From Xanthobacteraceae bacterium (GTDB lineage Bacteria; Pseudomonadota; Alphaproteobacteria; Rhizobiales; Xanthobacteraceae), in NCBI GenBank assembly GCA_030044035.1, contig JASHWN010000368.1, forward strand, positions 1 to 9,126: a stretch of 9,126 nucleotides of DNA, written 5' to 3'. The notes under the pieces were generated by a model. The model was not told where the DNA came from. It did no database searches and saw nothing but the letters and a program-made list of their open reading frames with translations. The position numbers and the translations under genes were made by a program. This document shows, piece after piece, positions 1 through 6,818 of the stretch; positions within the stretch are counted from its first letter, which is position 1; every line of letters starts with the position of its first letter.

Positions 1-1305
<1,305 letters not shown>

Positions 1306-1336
1306 AGTAGACTGCGCTCAGGTAGACCCACTAGCT

Positions 1337-1424
1337 CGTCATGCGCGGGCTTGACCAGGCTTGACCCGCGCATCCATGAGGCCTCAACGCAGCATGGATT
1401 GCCGGGTCAAGCCCGGCAATGACG
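1337..1424. repeat. Paired-hairpin intergenic palindromic repeat (copy A)
   Basis: This is an 88-bp nested palindrome downstream of the fumarase stop. The outer arms are CGTCAT (1337-1342) and ATGACG (1419-1424). Hairpin 1 pairs ATGCGCGGG (1341-1349) with CCCGCGCAT (1365-1373). ATCCATG (1372-1378) pairs with CATGGAT (1393-1399). Hairpin 2 pairs ATTGCCGGG (1398-1406) with CCCGGCAAT (1412-1420) over a 5-nt loop. The layout matches the repeats at 4765-4881 and 8254-8357. The loop of hairpin 1 contains a short tandem duplication of cttgacc. It may act as a REP/BIME-like element and as a transcription barrier after the fumarase gene; there is no T-run typical of an intrinsic terminator. Confidence 0.85.
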
Positions 1425-1489
1425 AATGGAGAGTTTTGATTCGCGTGGAACAGACGTCTCTAGCAGCCATAACATCAACAATACCGCAC

Positions 1490-2233
1490 ATGACTGACCA
1501 ATCCCGCGCCGACATTTACGGCCGCCGCGCCCGCATCGGCTACACTTCGCCGCCGCTCACCACGGAAGTGTTTCCGTACGAGTTCTACAAGATCGTGCCG
1601 GACGGCGTGACCTTGGTGGTCACCTCGCTCGCCATCGTGGTGCGCTCAAAGGACGAAGTCGATCAGTCCTACGACATCAGCATGCGGGCGGCGCGCGAGA
1701 TGGCGGCGGCGGGCTGCGACATCGTCGTGCTCGGCGGCGTGCCGATCAATTTTTCACGCGGTTCCGAGAATGCCGAGAAAATGATCCGCGATCTCGAAGC
1801 GGAGCTGAAGGTCAAAGTTTCGACCAGCGCCTCCGCCCAGGCTGCGGCCGCCAAGGCGCTCGGCTGCCAGAAAGTCGTGGTGGCGCAGCCCTACGAGTTG
1901 AGCGAAACCGACCGCATCGCCGGCTATGCCAAGCATTTCGGCTGCGAGGTGTTGGGCGCCACCGGCTGGGGCGCGGCGTTCAACCAGATCGGCCGCATTC
2001 CGCGCCACGCCGCGATCGACATGGGCCGCGCGCTGATGCAGCGGCATCCCGGTGCCGACTCGATCCTGTTCCCGTCGCCGCTTTGGCCGACCGCCGGCGC
2101 GCTCGACGTGCTGGAGCGCGAGTTCGGCGTCAGCTGCCTATCGGCCCATCAGGCGATCGTCTGGCACGCGCTGCGCCGCTGCGGCATCAATGACCGCATC
2201 GAGGGTTTCGGCCGGCTGTTCCGGGAGTTTTGA
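1490..2233 (+). CDS. Arylmalonate decarboxylase/maleate isomerase-like protein (Asp/Glu racemase superfamily)
   Basis: A 247-residue cytoplasmic protein without a signal peptide. Family members racemise, isomerise or decarboxylate small organic acids (maleate, arylmalonates, aspartate/glutamate), usually with one or two catalytic cysteines. Family marks are RIGYTSPP (15-22), a conserved LGGVPINFSRG block (81-91), AGYAKHFGCEVLGATGWG (144-161), ILFPSPLWPT (192-201) and the C-terminal GFGRLF (239-244). Aligned from memory with Bordetella arylmalonate decarboxylase, Ser196 sits where that enzyme has its catalytic Cys188, and Gly83 sits where racemases carry the other cysteine, so neither usual cysteine is present. 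The open frame reaches back to 1361, but that part lies inside a palindromic repeat; the ATG at 1490 immediately precedes the conserved sequence and is preferred, although no clear Shine-Dalgarno is seen. The reaction is unknown. It could be a lyase/isomerase variant or a non-catalytic binder. It precedes two solute-binding genes on the same strand. Confidence 0.85.
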   Translation: MTDQSRADIYGRRARIGYTSPPLTTEVFPYEFYKIVPDGVTLVVTSLAIVVRSKDEVDQSYDISMRAAREMAAAGCDIVVLGGVPINFSRGSENAEKMIRDLEAELKVKVSTSASAQAAAAKALGCQKVVVAQPYELSETDRIAGYAKHFGCEVLGATGWGAAFNQIGRIPRHAAIDMGRALMQRHPGADSILFPSPLWPTAGALDVLEREFGVSCLSAHQAIVWHALRRCGINDRIEGFGRLFREF

Positions 2234-2301
2234 TGGCGACGGCGACGGCTACTGAGCCGCTCATTCCCGCGTCAATACATAAGCGCTAAAATCGACATGT
2301 T

Positions 2302-2457
2302 TCCCGGATGCGGTGCAGCGCGAAGCGGTGCACCGCTGTTCCGGGATCGTCCCAAACTCAGCGTTTGTCACGATCCCGGGTCTGCAGCGCACCGCTTCGC
2401 TACGCCATAGCGCGTCGAAGACCCGCGTGAACGCGCTTTTGCTGCGCTGCGCCCGGG
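2302..2457. repeat. Composite GC-rich palindromic repeat cluster upstream of the ABC binding-protein gene
   Basis: About 156 bp of interlocking inverted repeats fill most of the gap 2234-2494. TCCCGGA (2302-2308) pairs with TCCGGGA (2340-2346), enclosing GCGGTGCA (2310-2317) with TGCACCGC (2329-2336). CCGGGATCGT (2341-2350) pairs perfectly with ACGATCCCGG (2370-2379), with inner CAAAC/GTTTG (2353-2357/2363-2367). CCCGGG (2375-2380) and GCAGCGCA (2384-2391) pair with TGCGCTGC (2443-2450) and CCCGGG (2452-2457). GCGAAGCGGTGC (2320-2331) reappears inverted at 2389-2400, showing two head-to-head copies of a related unit. The type is different from the 1337, 4765 and 8254 elements. The last palindrome ends 37 bases before the GTG start of the next gene. 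Confidence 0.8.
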
Positions 2458-2482
2458 AAACGCAGTTTGAAAATGGCCGACT

Positions 2483-2489
2483 GGGAGGA
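2483..2489 (+). promoter_or_regulatory. Shine-Dalgarno supporting a GTG start
   Basis: GGGAGGA lies 5 bases before the GTG at 2495 and decides that start. The nearby ATG at 2473 is in another frame. Confidence 0.8.
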
Positions 2490-2494
2490 CCAGG

Positions 2495-3520
2495 GTGAGA
2501 ATACGTGTTATCGCTTGCGTTGCTCTCGGTTTTAGCGCAATCGCCGCATTCGCCATGGCCATGCCGTCTTCAGCGCAACAACAATCCCGCACGCCGCCGC
2601 CGCTTCTGATCAAGGCCGGTATTTCCGATCCGGTGAACACGGTGCTGGCCTGGTACGTGGCGCGCGCCGCCGGGCTCTACGCGGCGCAGCGGCTCAACGT
2701 CGACATCGTCAACATGAACGGCGGCAGCAAAGGCGCCGAAGAATTGCAGGCCGGGCGCATCGACGTCATGCATGTCGGCCTCTCCTCGGTGATCCGCGTC
2801 AATCAGTCCGGCGGCGACCTGCGCGCCATCGGCTCGCTGTCGAATACCATCCGCTTCACGTTTTTCTCGGCACCGGGCGTAAAGACCGCCGCGGATCTCA
2901 AGGGCGGCGTGGTCGGGGTGAGCACCTTCGGCTCGGAAAGCGATTCGACGGTGACCTTGGCGCTGCAAAAACTCGGGCTGACGCGCGACGACGTCGTTAT
3001 CAAGGAATACGGCGGCAGCGCCCATCGCCTCGCGGCGGTGCGCTCAGGCGAGATCAAGGCCACGGCGCTCAACGAGCCGCTCGCCTCGCAGGCGCGCGCC
3101 GAGCATGTCAACGTGCTGGTCGATCTCGTGCCCGAGCATATTCCCTGGCTGTTTTCCGGCATCGTCGTGCGCCGCGCCGACATCGCGGCGCGCCGCGACC
3201 TGTTCACGCGCTTTCTCAAGGCCTCGATCGAGGGCAATTACATCGCGCTCAGCGATGCCAAGCGCGCCAAGGAGGTGCTGGCCAAGGAGCTGAAGATCAA
3301 AAGCGCGAAAATCCTTGACGTCACCTATGAAGATTTCCAGCATCAGTCGCCGCCCAATCTCGAACCGTCGGCCGACGGCGCCCAAAACATCCTCAAGCAG
3401 TTCCCCAACGTCAGTCAGAGCGTCGCCAATTACGTGGACACGAGCCTGCTCGACGCGCTCAAGAGCGAGGGCTTTTTCGCTGCCATGCAGCAGAAGTATG
3501 GAGTGGGGAAAAATCCGTGA
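2495..3520 (+). CDS. ABC transporter substrate-binding protein, NMT1/SsuA-like (periplasmic)
   Basis: A 341-residue periplasmic solute receptor. It starts at GTG with a strong upstream Shine-Dalgarno. Residues 1-27 form a Sec signal peptide (RIR, a hydrophobic stretch, then PSSA before QQQ). The mature part has the two-lobed type II binding-protein pattern of the NMT1/THI5/SsuA/TauA group: IKAGISDPVNTVLAWYVARAAGLY (39-62), GGSKGAEELQAGRIDVMHVG (76-95), ADLKGGVVGVSTFGSESD (133-150), LQKLGLTRDDVVIKEYGG (157-174) and RLAAVRSGEIKATALNEP (178-195). Relatives bind sulfonates, nitrate, pyrimidine precursors, riboflavin or aromatic acids, so the ligand cannot be assigned. No ATPase or permease gene is in the window, so it is either an orphan receptor or served by a distant transporter. 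It is separated from the next receptor gene by a long inverted repeat, which argues against simple co-transcription. Confidence 0.9.
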   Translation: MRIRVIACVALGFSAIAAFAMAMPSSAQQQSRTPPPLLIKAGISDPVNTVLAWYVARAAGLYAAQRLNVDIVNMNGGSKGAEELQAGRIDVMHVGLSSVIRVNQSGGDLRAIGSLSNTIRFTFFSAPGVKTAADLKGGVVGVSTFGSESDSTVTLALQKLGLTRDDVVIKEYGGSAHRLAAVRSGEIKATALNEPLASQARAEHVNVLVDLVPEHIPWLFSGIVVRRADIAARRDLFTRFLKASIEGNYIALSDAKRAKEVLAKELKIKSAKILDVTYEDFQHQSPPNLEPSADGAQNILKQFPNVSQSVANYVDTSLLDALKSEGFFAAMQQKYGVGKNP

Positions 3521-3557
3521 TGGGGTCGAAAAGAGATACGTGCGACGATCAGAGGTA

Positions 3558-3685
3558 GCCGTCGATCGCAACGGTGGCCGTGTGTTTCGAAAGGATTGTT
3601 TTGTCAAGGGTCTTCGAAGGCGGCGCTTCGCGCCCTTGACAAAACAATCCTTTCGAAACTTTTTGCTACCGTTGCGATCGACGGC
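3558..3685. repeat. 128-bp long inverted repeat (53-nt arms, 22-nt loop), possible MITE or structured RNA
   Basis: The left arm 3558-3610 and right arm 3633-3685 are reverse complements at 47 of 53 positions. The outer 18 bases and inner 26 bases match perfectly, and all six mismatches fall in a 9-base block (3576-3584 against 3659-3667). The 22-base loop (3611-3632) can add an apical hairpin, GGCGC-TTC-GCGCC (3622-3634). Each arm carries TTGACA reading outward (3636-3641 on +, 3602-3607 on -), a -35-like hexamer without a convincing -10. Read outward, both arms also encode similar short peptides (TKQSFRN..PLRSTA), a by-product of the symmetry. No target-site duplication is evident and no transposase is nearby. 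It occupies most of the 197-base gap between the two receptor genes. Confidence 0.93.
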
Positions 3686-3717
3686 GGCATGCGAGCGATA
3701 GGAGTTTTAAACTTCGC

Positions 3718-4764
3718 ATGGCATGTTTTTGGGTAAGAGCGGGCTCTTGTGTGATCGCTCTGGTGACGCTTGGCAGCCTCACGCAAGCCCTTCACGCCCA
3801 ATCGGTCGAGGCGTTTTACAAATCGCATCCGATCACCATGCTGGTCGGCAGCGGCGCCGGCGGCGGCTATGACGTGTATGCGCGCGCCTTCGCGCGGCAC
3901 TGGAGCGATCATATTGCGGGGCATCCGCCGATCATCGCCAAGAACATGCCGGCGGCGGCGGGATTGGCGGCGGCCTCAAGCCTCTACAACAGCGCCGACC
4001 GCGACGGCGCGACCATCGGCGCCTTTACCAACGGCGCGGCGATGGATCCGCTGTTCGGCAATGCCGGCGCGCATTACGACCCGCGCCGCTTCGCCTGGCT
4101 CGGCAGCATCGGCAAGCTGGAGAACGTTTGCGCCACCTGGCACACGAGCGCGGTCAAAACCATCGCGGACGCGCAGCAGCGCCAGGTCGTCGTCGCGGGT
4201 GCCGGCGCGACGTCGAACACCGCGATCGTGCCGAAGCTGCTCAACGCGCTGATCGGCACCAAGTTCAAGATCGTCGCCGGCTACGATTCGGGCTCCGGGC
4301 TCACCATGGCGGTCGAGGGCGGCGAGGCCGAAGGCATTTGCGGCCTGTCGTGGTCGACCATGAAGGCATCGCGGCCGCGCTGGGTCAGCGATCATCTGCT
4401 CAATGTCATCGTGCAGATGGGGCTGACGAAATTGCGCGACCTGCCCGATGTGCCGAGCGCGCTCGATCTGGTGCGCGACCCGCAAAGCCGACAGGTGATG
4501 GAGCTGATCCTGATGCGTCAGGAAGCCGGGCGGCCGTTCGCGGCGCCGCCGGGCACGCCGGCCGACCGCGTCGCGGCGCTGCGCGCGGCGTTTGCCGAGA
4601 CCTTGCGCGATCCGGCGTTTGTGGCCGAGGCGCAGACGATGCAGCTCGAGATCGAGCCGATGACCGGCGCGGAGATCGAAGCCATGCTGGCGAAAGCCTA
4701 CGCCGCGCCGCCAGCGATCGTGCAGCGCGCCGCGGCGTTGGTCGAGCCTGGAACCGCCAAATAG
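3718..4764 (+). CDS. Tripartite tricarboxylate transporter (TctC/Bug-type) substrate-binding protein
   Basis: A 348-residue periplasmic receptor of the Bug/TctC family, which usually captures carboxylates such as citrate, aromatic acids or amino acids for a TctAB membrane pair. A signal peptide covers residues 1-27 (hydrophobic CVIALVTLGSL, cleavage after ALHA). Family blocks are ITMLVGSGAGGGYDVYARAFARH (39-61), PIIAKNMPAAAGLAAA (71-86), GATIGAF (97-103), RFAWLGSIGK (124-133), VAGAGATSNTA (159-169), KIVAGYDSGSGLTMAVEGGEAEGICG (184-209) and APPGTPADRVAALRAAFAETLRDPAF (276-301). AGGAG (3700-3704) is 13 bases before the ATG, longer than ideal; no nearer in-frame start exists upstream. No tctA/tctB genes are in the window, as is common for the many orphan Bug receptors of beta- and alphaproteobacteria. 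It sits with a second receptor of an unrelated transporter class. The ligand is unknown. Confidence 0.92.
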   Translation: MACFWVRAGSCVIALVTLGSLTQALHAQSVEAFYKSHPITMLVGSGAGGGYDVYARAFARHWSDHIAGHPPIIAKNMPAAAGLAAASSLYNSADRDGATIGAFTNGAAMDPLFGNAGAHYDPRRFAWLGSIGKLENVCATWHTSAVKTIADAQQRQVVVAGAGATSNTAIVPKLLNALIGTKFKIVAGYDSGSGLTMAVEGGEAEGICGLSWSTMKASRPRWVSDHLLNVIVQMGLTKLRDLPDVPSALDLVRDPQSRQVMELILMRQEAGRPFAAPPGTPADRVAALRAAFAETLRDPAFVAEAQTMQLEIEPMTGAEIEAMLAKAYAAPPAIVQRAAALVEPGTAK

Positions 4765-4881
4765 TTGTCATCGTCCGCCCAAGCGGACGATCCAGTAATC
4801 ACCGGCAGTCAGGATTGAAGCGAGAGACAATACCTCTAATATGCAGAGTACTGGATGCTCCGCTTTCGCGGAGCATGACAA
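4765..4881. repeat. Paired-hairpin intergenic palindromic repeat (copy C1)
   Basis: A 117-bp nested palindrome starting directly after the stop of the TctC-like gene. The outer arms are TTGTCAT (4765-4771) and ATGACAA (4875-4881). Hairpin 1 pairs TCGTCCGC (4771-4778) with GCGGACGA (4783-4790) over a 4-nt loop. TCCAGTA (4791-4797) pairs with TACTGGA (4849-4855). Hairpin 2 pairs ATGCTCCGC (4855-4863) with GCGGAGCAT (4868-4876). The central spacer (4798-4848) is largely unlike that of the copy at 8254-8357. It ends 20 bases before the next start codon, so it forms most of that gene's leader. Confidence 0.9.
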
Positions 4882-4901
4882 GCTTGGGATATCGAGAACA
4901 T

Positions 4902-5813
4902 ATGAACACAATGACTGCGACCGCGGCTGCACGCGTCAAAGGCCCGATCGTCTGGCTCGGCATGGACCAGCAGGAACTCGACGACGCCTACGACCAGATC
5001 GTGTATGCGCCGAACCGCGAGCAACTCCGCAAGCGGCGGCTGGCGAACAGCGCCGCGGCGCTCAGGCGCATCGGCAAGCCGGAACGCCACGCCTATGGGC
5101 CGACGCCGATCGAAGGCTTGGACGTTTATCGCACCAACAAGGCGAACGCGCCGGTCGGAATCTTCGTGCATGGCGGCGCCTGGCGCAACGGCGCGGCGTC
5201 GGAGTTCACCTATCTCGCCGAACCGTTCGTGCACATCGGTGCGCATTTCGTGGTGCTCGACTTCACCAATGTCGACAACGCCAGCGGCAGCCTGTTCCCG
5301 ATGGTCGAGCAGGTGTGCCGCGCGATCGGTTGGGTCTATCGCAATGTCGAAAAGTTCGGCGGCGATAGGAGTCGGCTGCATCTGATCTCGCATTCTTCGG
5401 GCTCGCATCTGTCCGGCTGCGCCGTCACCCACGATTGGGCCGCCGACGGCCTGCCACGCGACATTCTCAAGGGCGCGACGCTGTCGAGCGGCATGTACGA
5501 TCTCAAACCGGTGCGGCTGTCGAAGCGCTCCAAATACGTCAAGTTCACCGACGCGATGGAACAGGAGCTTTCCGCCATGCGCCATCTCGACCGGCTGCAT
5601 ACGCCGCTCGTGCTCAGCTACGGCACCTACGAGACGCCGGAATTCAAGCGCCAGAGCCGCGACTTTGCCGCCGCGGTGAAAGCGGCCGGCAACCCGGTCG
5701 AGCTTCTGGTCGGCGAGGGCTACAATCATTTCGAGATGCTGGAGACGCTCGCCAACCCGTTCGGCCTCCTTGGCCGCGCCGTGCTCGGGCAAATGGGGCT
5801 GAGGCTGGCGTAG
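4902..5813 (+). CDS. Alpha/beta hydrolase, kynurenine formamidase-like
   Basis: A 303-residue cytoplasmic serine hydrolase. Visible marks are the oxyanion-hole HGGAW (90-94), a nucleophile elbow ISHSSGSHL (162-170, Ser165 as likely nucleophile), GTYETPEFKRQSRDF (241-255) supplying an acidic residue (Glu244), and GYNHFEML (273-280) with the likely catalytic His276. The HGG..W, H-S-x-G-x-H and (D/E)xPEFxRQS pattern is that of bacterial kynurenine formamidase-like enzymes, which hydrolyse N-formylkynurenine or related amides/esters. The elbow has Ser163 where Gly is usual (S-x-S-x-G rather than G-x-S-x-G). The ATG at 4902 (or the one at 4911) is taken because it is the first start after the palindromic repeat; the frame is open much further upstream, but there it overlaps the TctC-like gene. 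No kynureninase or tryptophan dioxygenase is present, so the substrate is uncertain; an esterase or amidase role is equally possible. Confidence 0.87.
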   Translation: MNTMTATAAARVKGPIVWLGMDQQELDDAYDQIVYAPNREQLRKRRLANSAAALRRIGKPERHAYGPTPIEGLDVYRTNKANAPVGIFVHGGAWRNGAASEFTYLAEPFVHIGAHFVVLDFTNVDNASGSLFPMVEQVCRAIGWVYRNVEKFGGDRSRLHLISHSSGSHLSGCAVTHDWAADGLPRDILKGATLSSGMYDLKPVRLSKRSKYVKFTDAMEQELSAMRHLDRLHTPLVLSYGTYETPEFKRQSRDFAAAVKAAGNPVELLVGEGYNHFEMLETLANPFGLLGRAVLGQMGLRLA

Positions 5814-5829
5814 CGGAACTGAAAACGGA

Positions 5830-6045
5830 TCAGGCGGCCGCGGCCGGCTTCGCTTTGCCCGGCTTCGCGCTGCGCACCGAGGTGCGGACCAGCTCGGCGC
5901 CGCAATTGCGGCACGCATAGACGGTGTCTTCAAGGTCGGCGGCGACGATACGGCGGCCGTGATAGACCATGCGGCCGGCGCAAGCCGGGCACGGCATCAT
6001 CAGTGATGGCAGGCCCGAATTGGGGTTGGCAACAGATTGGCGCAT
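5830..6045 (-). CDS. Small zinc-ribbon protein, function unknown
   Basis: A 71-residue protein with one predicted zinc ribbon: CPAC (residues 19-22) and CRNC (45-48) form two CxxC knuckles separated by 22 residues with VYHGRRIVAADLEDTVYA between them. The tail after residue 57 is basic and Ala/Pro-rich (VRSAKPGKAKPAAAA), probably disordered. I recognise it as the type of short conserved hypothetical found in rhizobial relatives, without a known function; zinc binding and possibly nucleic-acid or protein contact are inferences. The frame is open upstream to 6162, but that part is less GC-rich and looks intergenic, so the Met at 6045 is preferred; the Met pair just before CPAC is another possible start. 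It converges with the alpha/beta hydrolase, 16 bases apart, and lies 129 bases after the pncA stop, so it probably has its own promoter. Confidence 0.72.
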   Translation of the reverse strand: MRQSVANPNSGLPSLMMPCPACAGRMVYHGRRIVAADLEDTVYACRNCGAELVRTSVRSAKPGKAKPAAAA

Positions 6046-6108
6046 GGGCGACCGAAATTTGAAGGTTCCATGACTTTCCGCAGGATTCAACGCCGAGTCA
6101 AGGAATTT

Positions 6109-6121
6109 TGTGCACTGCACA
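6109..6121. promoter_or_regulatory. Perfect 13-bp palindrome, possible operator upstream of the zinc-ribbon gene
   Basis: TGTGCA-C-TGCACA is a perfect 6+1+6 palindrome, 63 bases upstream of the zinc-ribbon start on the minus strand. A TTGACT hexamer (minus strand, 6095-6100) follows it after 8 bases and could be a -35 box, but no good -10 is seen. It could be a repressor or activator site; the protein is unknown. Confidence 0.3.
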
Positions 6122-6174
6122 CAGCTGCGTTGTGTTGCCGCACGGTTGGTTAGAAAGAGCAAACCACTGAAAAA

Positions 6175-6813
6175 TCAAGCGAATTCGTGCGTGTTAACGC
6201 AAGGCACGCCGAGTGCGTTAAGGCTTGTGCGCGTTGCGGCAACGGAACCGGCGATGTCGATGCCGCGGCAGGCGTCCTCAATCACGAAGGCGTCAAAGCC
6301 CTCGCGGCGGGCGTCCTCGGCCGAATAGCGGACGCAGAAGTCGAAGGCGAGGCCGGCCAGGAACAGCCGCGTCAGCCCGCGCTCGCGCAAATAGCCGGTG
6401 AGCCCGGTCGGCGTCTTGCGGTCGTTCTCGTAGAACGCCGAGTAGGAATCAATGGCGCGGCGAAAACCTTTGCGCAGCACCAAAGCGGCGTGCGGTGCGC
6501 GCAGCGCCGGGTGAAACGCGGCGCCCGTTGTGTCCTGCACGCAGTGATCCGGCCACAATACCTGCGGCCCGTACGGCGCCGCGATGGTGTCGAACGGTTT
6601 CGTGCCCGGATGCGACGATGCGAACGACGAATGGCCGCGCGGATGCCAGTCCTGGGTCAGCACCACGTTGCGGAACCGCGCCGCAAGCCCGTTGACGATT
6701 GGAATGATCTCGTCGCCGCCCGGCACCGCCAGCGCGCCGCCGGGACAAAAATCGTTCTGCACGTCGACGATGATGAGCACGCCCTCGTCGCCGAACCGCG
6801 TGTCGTCATTCAT
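6175..6813 (-). CDS. pncA: Nicotinamidase
   Basis: This enzyme hydrolyses nicotinamide to nicotinate and ammonia in the cytoplasm, feeding the Preiss-Handler NAD salvage route. The 212-residue protein belongs to the isochorismatase-like cysteine hydrolases, and the catalytic triad is visible: Asp17 in IIVDVQNDFCPGG (14-26), Lys115 in LRKGF (113-117) and Cys160 in LAFDFCVRYSAEDA (155-168). The metal site Asp55, His57 and His61 is in TQDWHPRGHSSF (53-64). WPDHCVQDTTGAAFHP (87-102) and DSYSAFYEN (122-130) are also typical of PncA rather than of isochorismatase or maleamate amidase. The ATG at 6813 comes 5 bases after the pncB stop, so the two are almost certainly co-transcribed and probably translationally coupled; no strong Shine-Dalgarno is seen. 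No clear terminator follows the stop. Confidence 0.96.
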   Translation of the reverse strand: MNDDTRFGDEGVLIIVDVQNDFCPGGALAVPGGDEIIPIVNGLAARFRNVVLTQDWHPRGHSSFASSHPGTKPFDTIAAPYGPQVLWPDHCVQDTTGAAFHPALRAPHAALVLRKGFRRAIDSYSAFYENDRKTPTGLTGYLRERGLTRLFLAGLAFDFCVRYSAEDARREGFDAFVIEDACRGIDIAGSVAATRTSLNALGVPCVNTHEFA

Positions 6814-6818
6814 GCGCT

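Noticed and set aside
1427..1441. A stretch (gagagttttgattc) resembling the 5' end of 16S rRNA genes
   Set aside because: The similarity covers only a few bases, has an extra T, and the following sequence is unrelated to 16S rRNA.
1361..1489. N-terminal extension of the racemase-like protein by 43 residues
   Set aside because: The extension is translated from the second half of the palindromic repeat and shows no conserved character; the ATG at 1490 fits the family start.
3044..3607. A 187-codon minus-strand frame starting in the long inverted repeat and running antisense to the ABC receptor
   Set aside because: The antisense part is a shadow of the receptor gene, and the N-terminal TKQSFRN peptide is simply the translated repeat arm, also seen outward from the other arm.
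3636..3669. TTGACA in the right repeat arm as a promoter for the TctC-like gene
   Set aside because: The hexamer is a perfect -35 match, but positions 16-18 bases downstream are a T-run without a -10-like hexamer, and the match is a part of the repeat arm itself.
4128..4901. The long upstream extension of the alpha/beta hydrolase frame, which would add 258 residues
   Set aside because: It overlaps the TctC-like gene in another frame and gives an Arg/Gly-rich product without family features; the hydrolase homology starts after 4902.
4836..5933. A 365-codon minus-strand frame antisense to the alpha/beta hydrolase
   Set aside because: Its product is Arg/Ala-rich and without recognisable motifs, while the opposite strand encodes a clear hydrolase; composition shadow.
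6175..6813. Reading this gene as a maleamate amidohydrolase or isochorismatase
   Set aside because: The QDWHPRGH metal site, DSYSAFYEN block and WPDHCVQ motif, and coupling to pncB, fit nicotinamidase much better.
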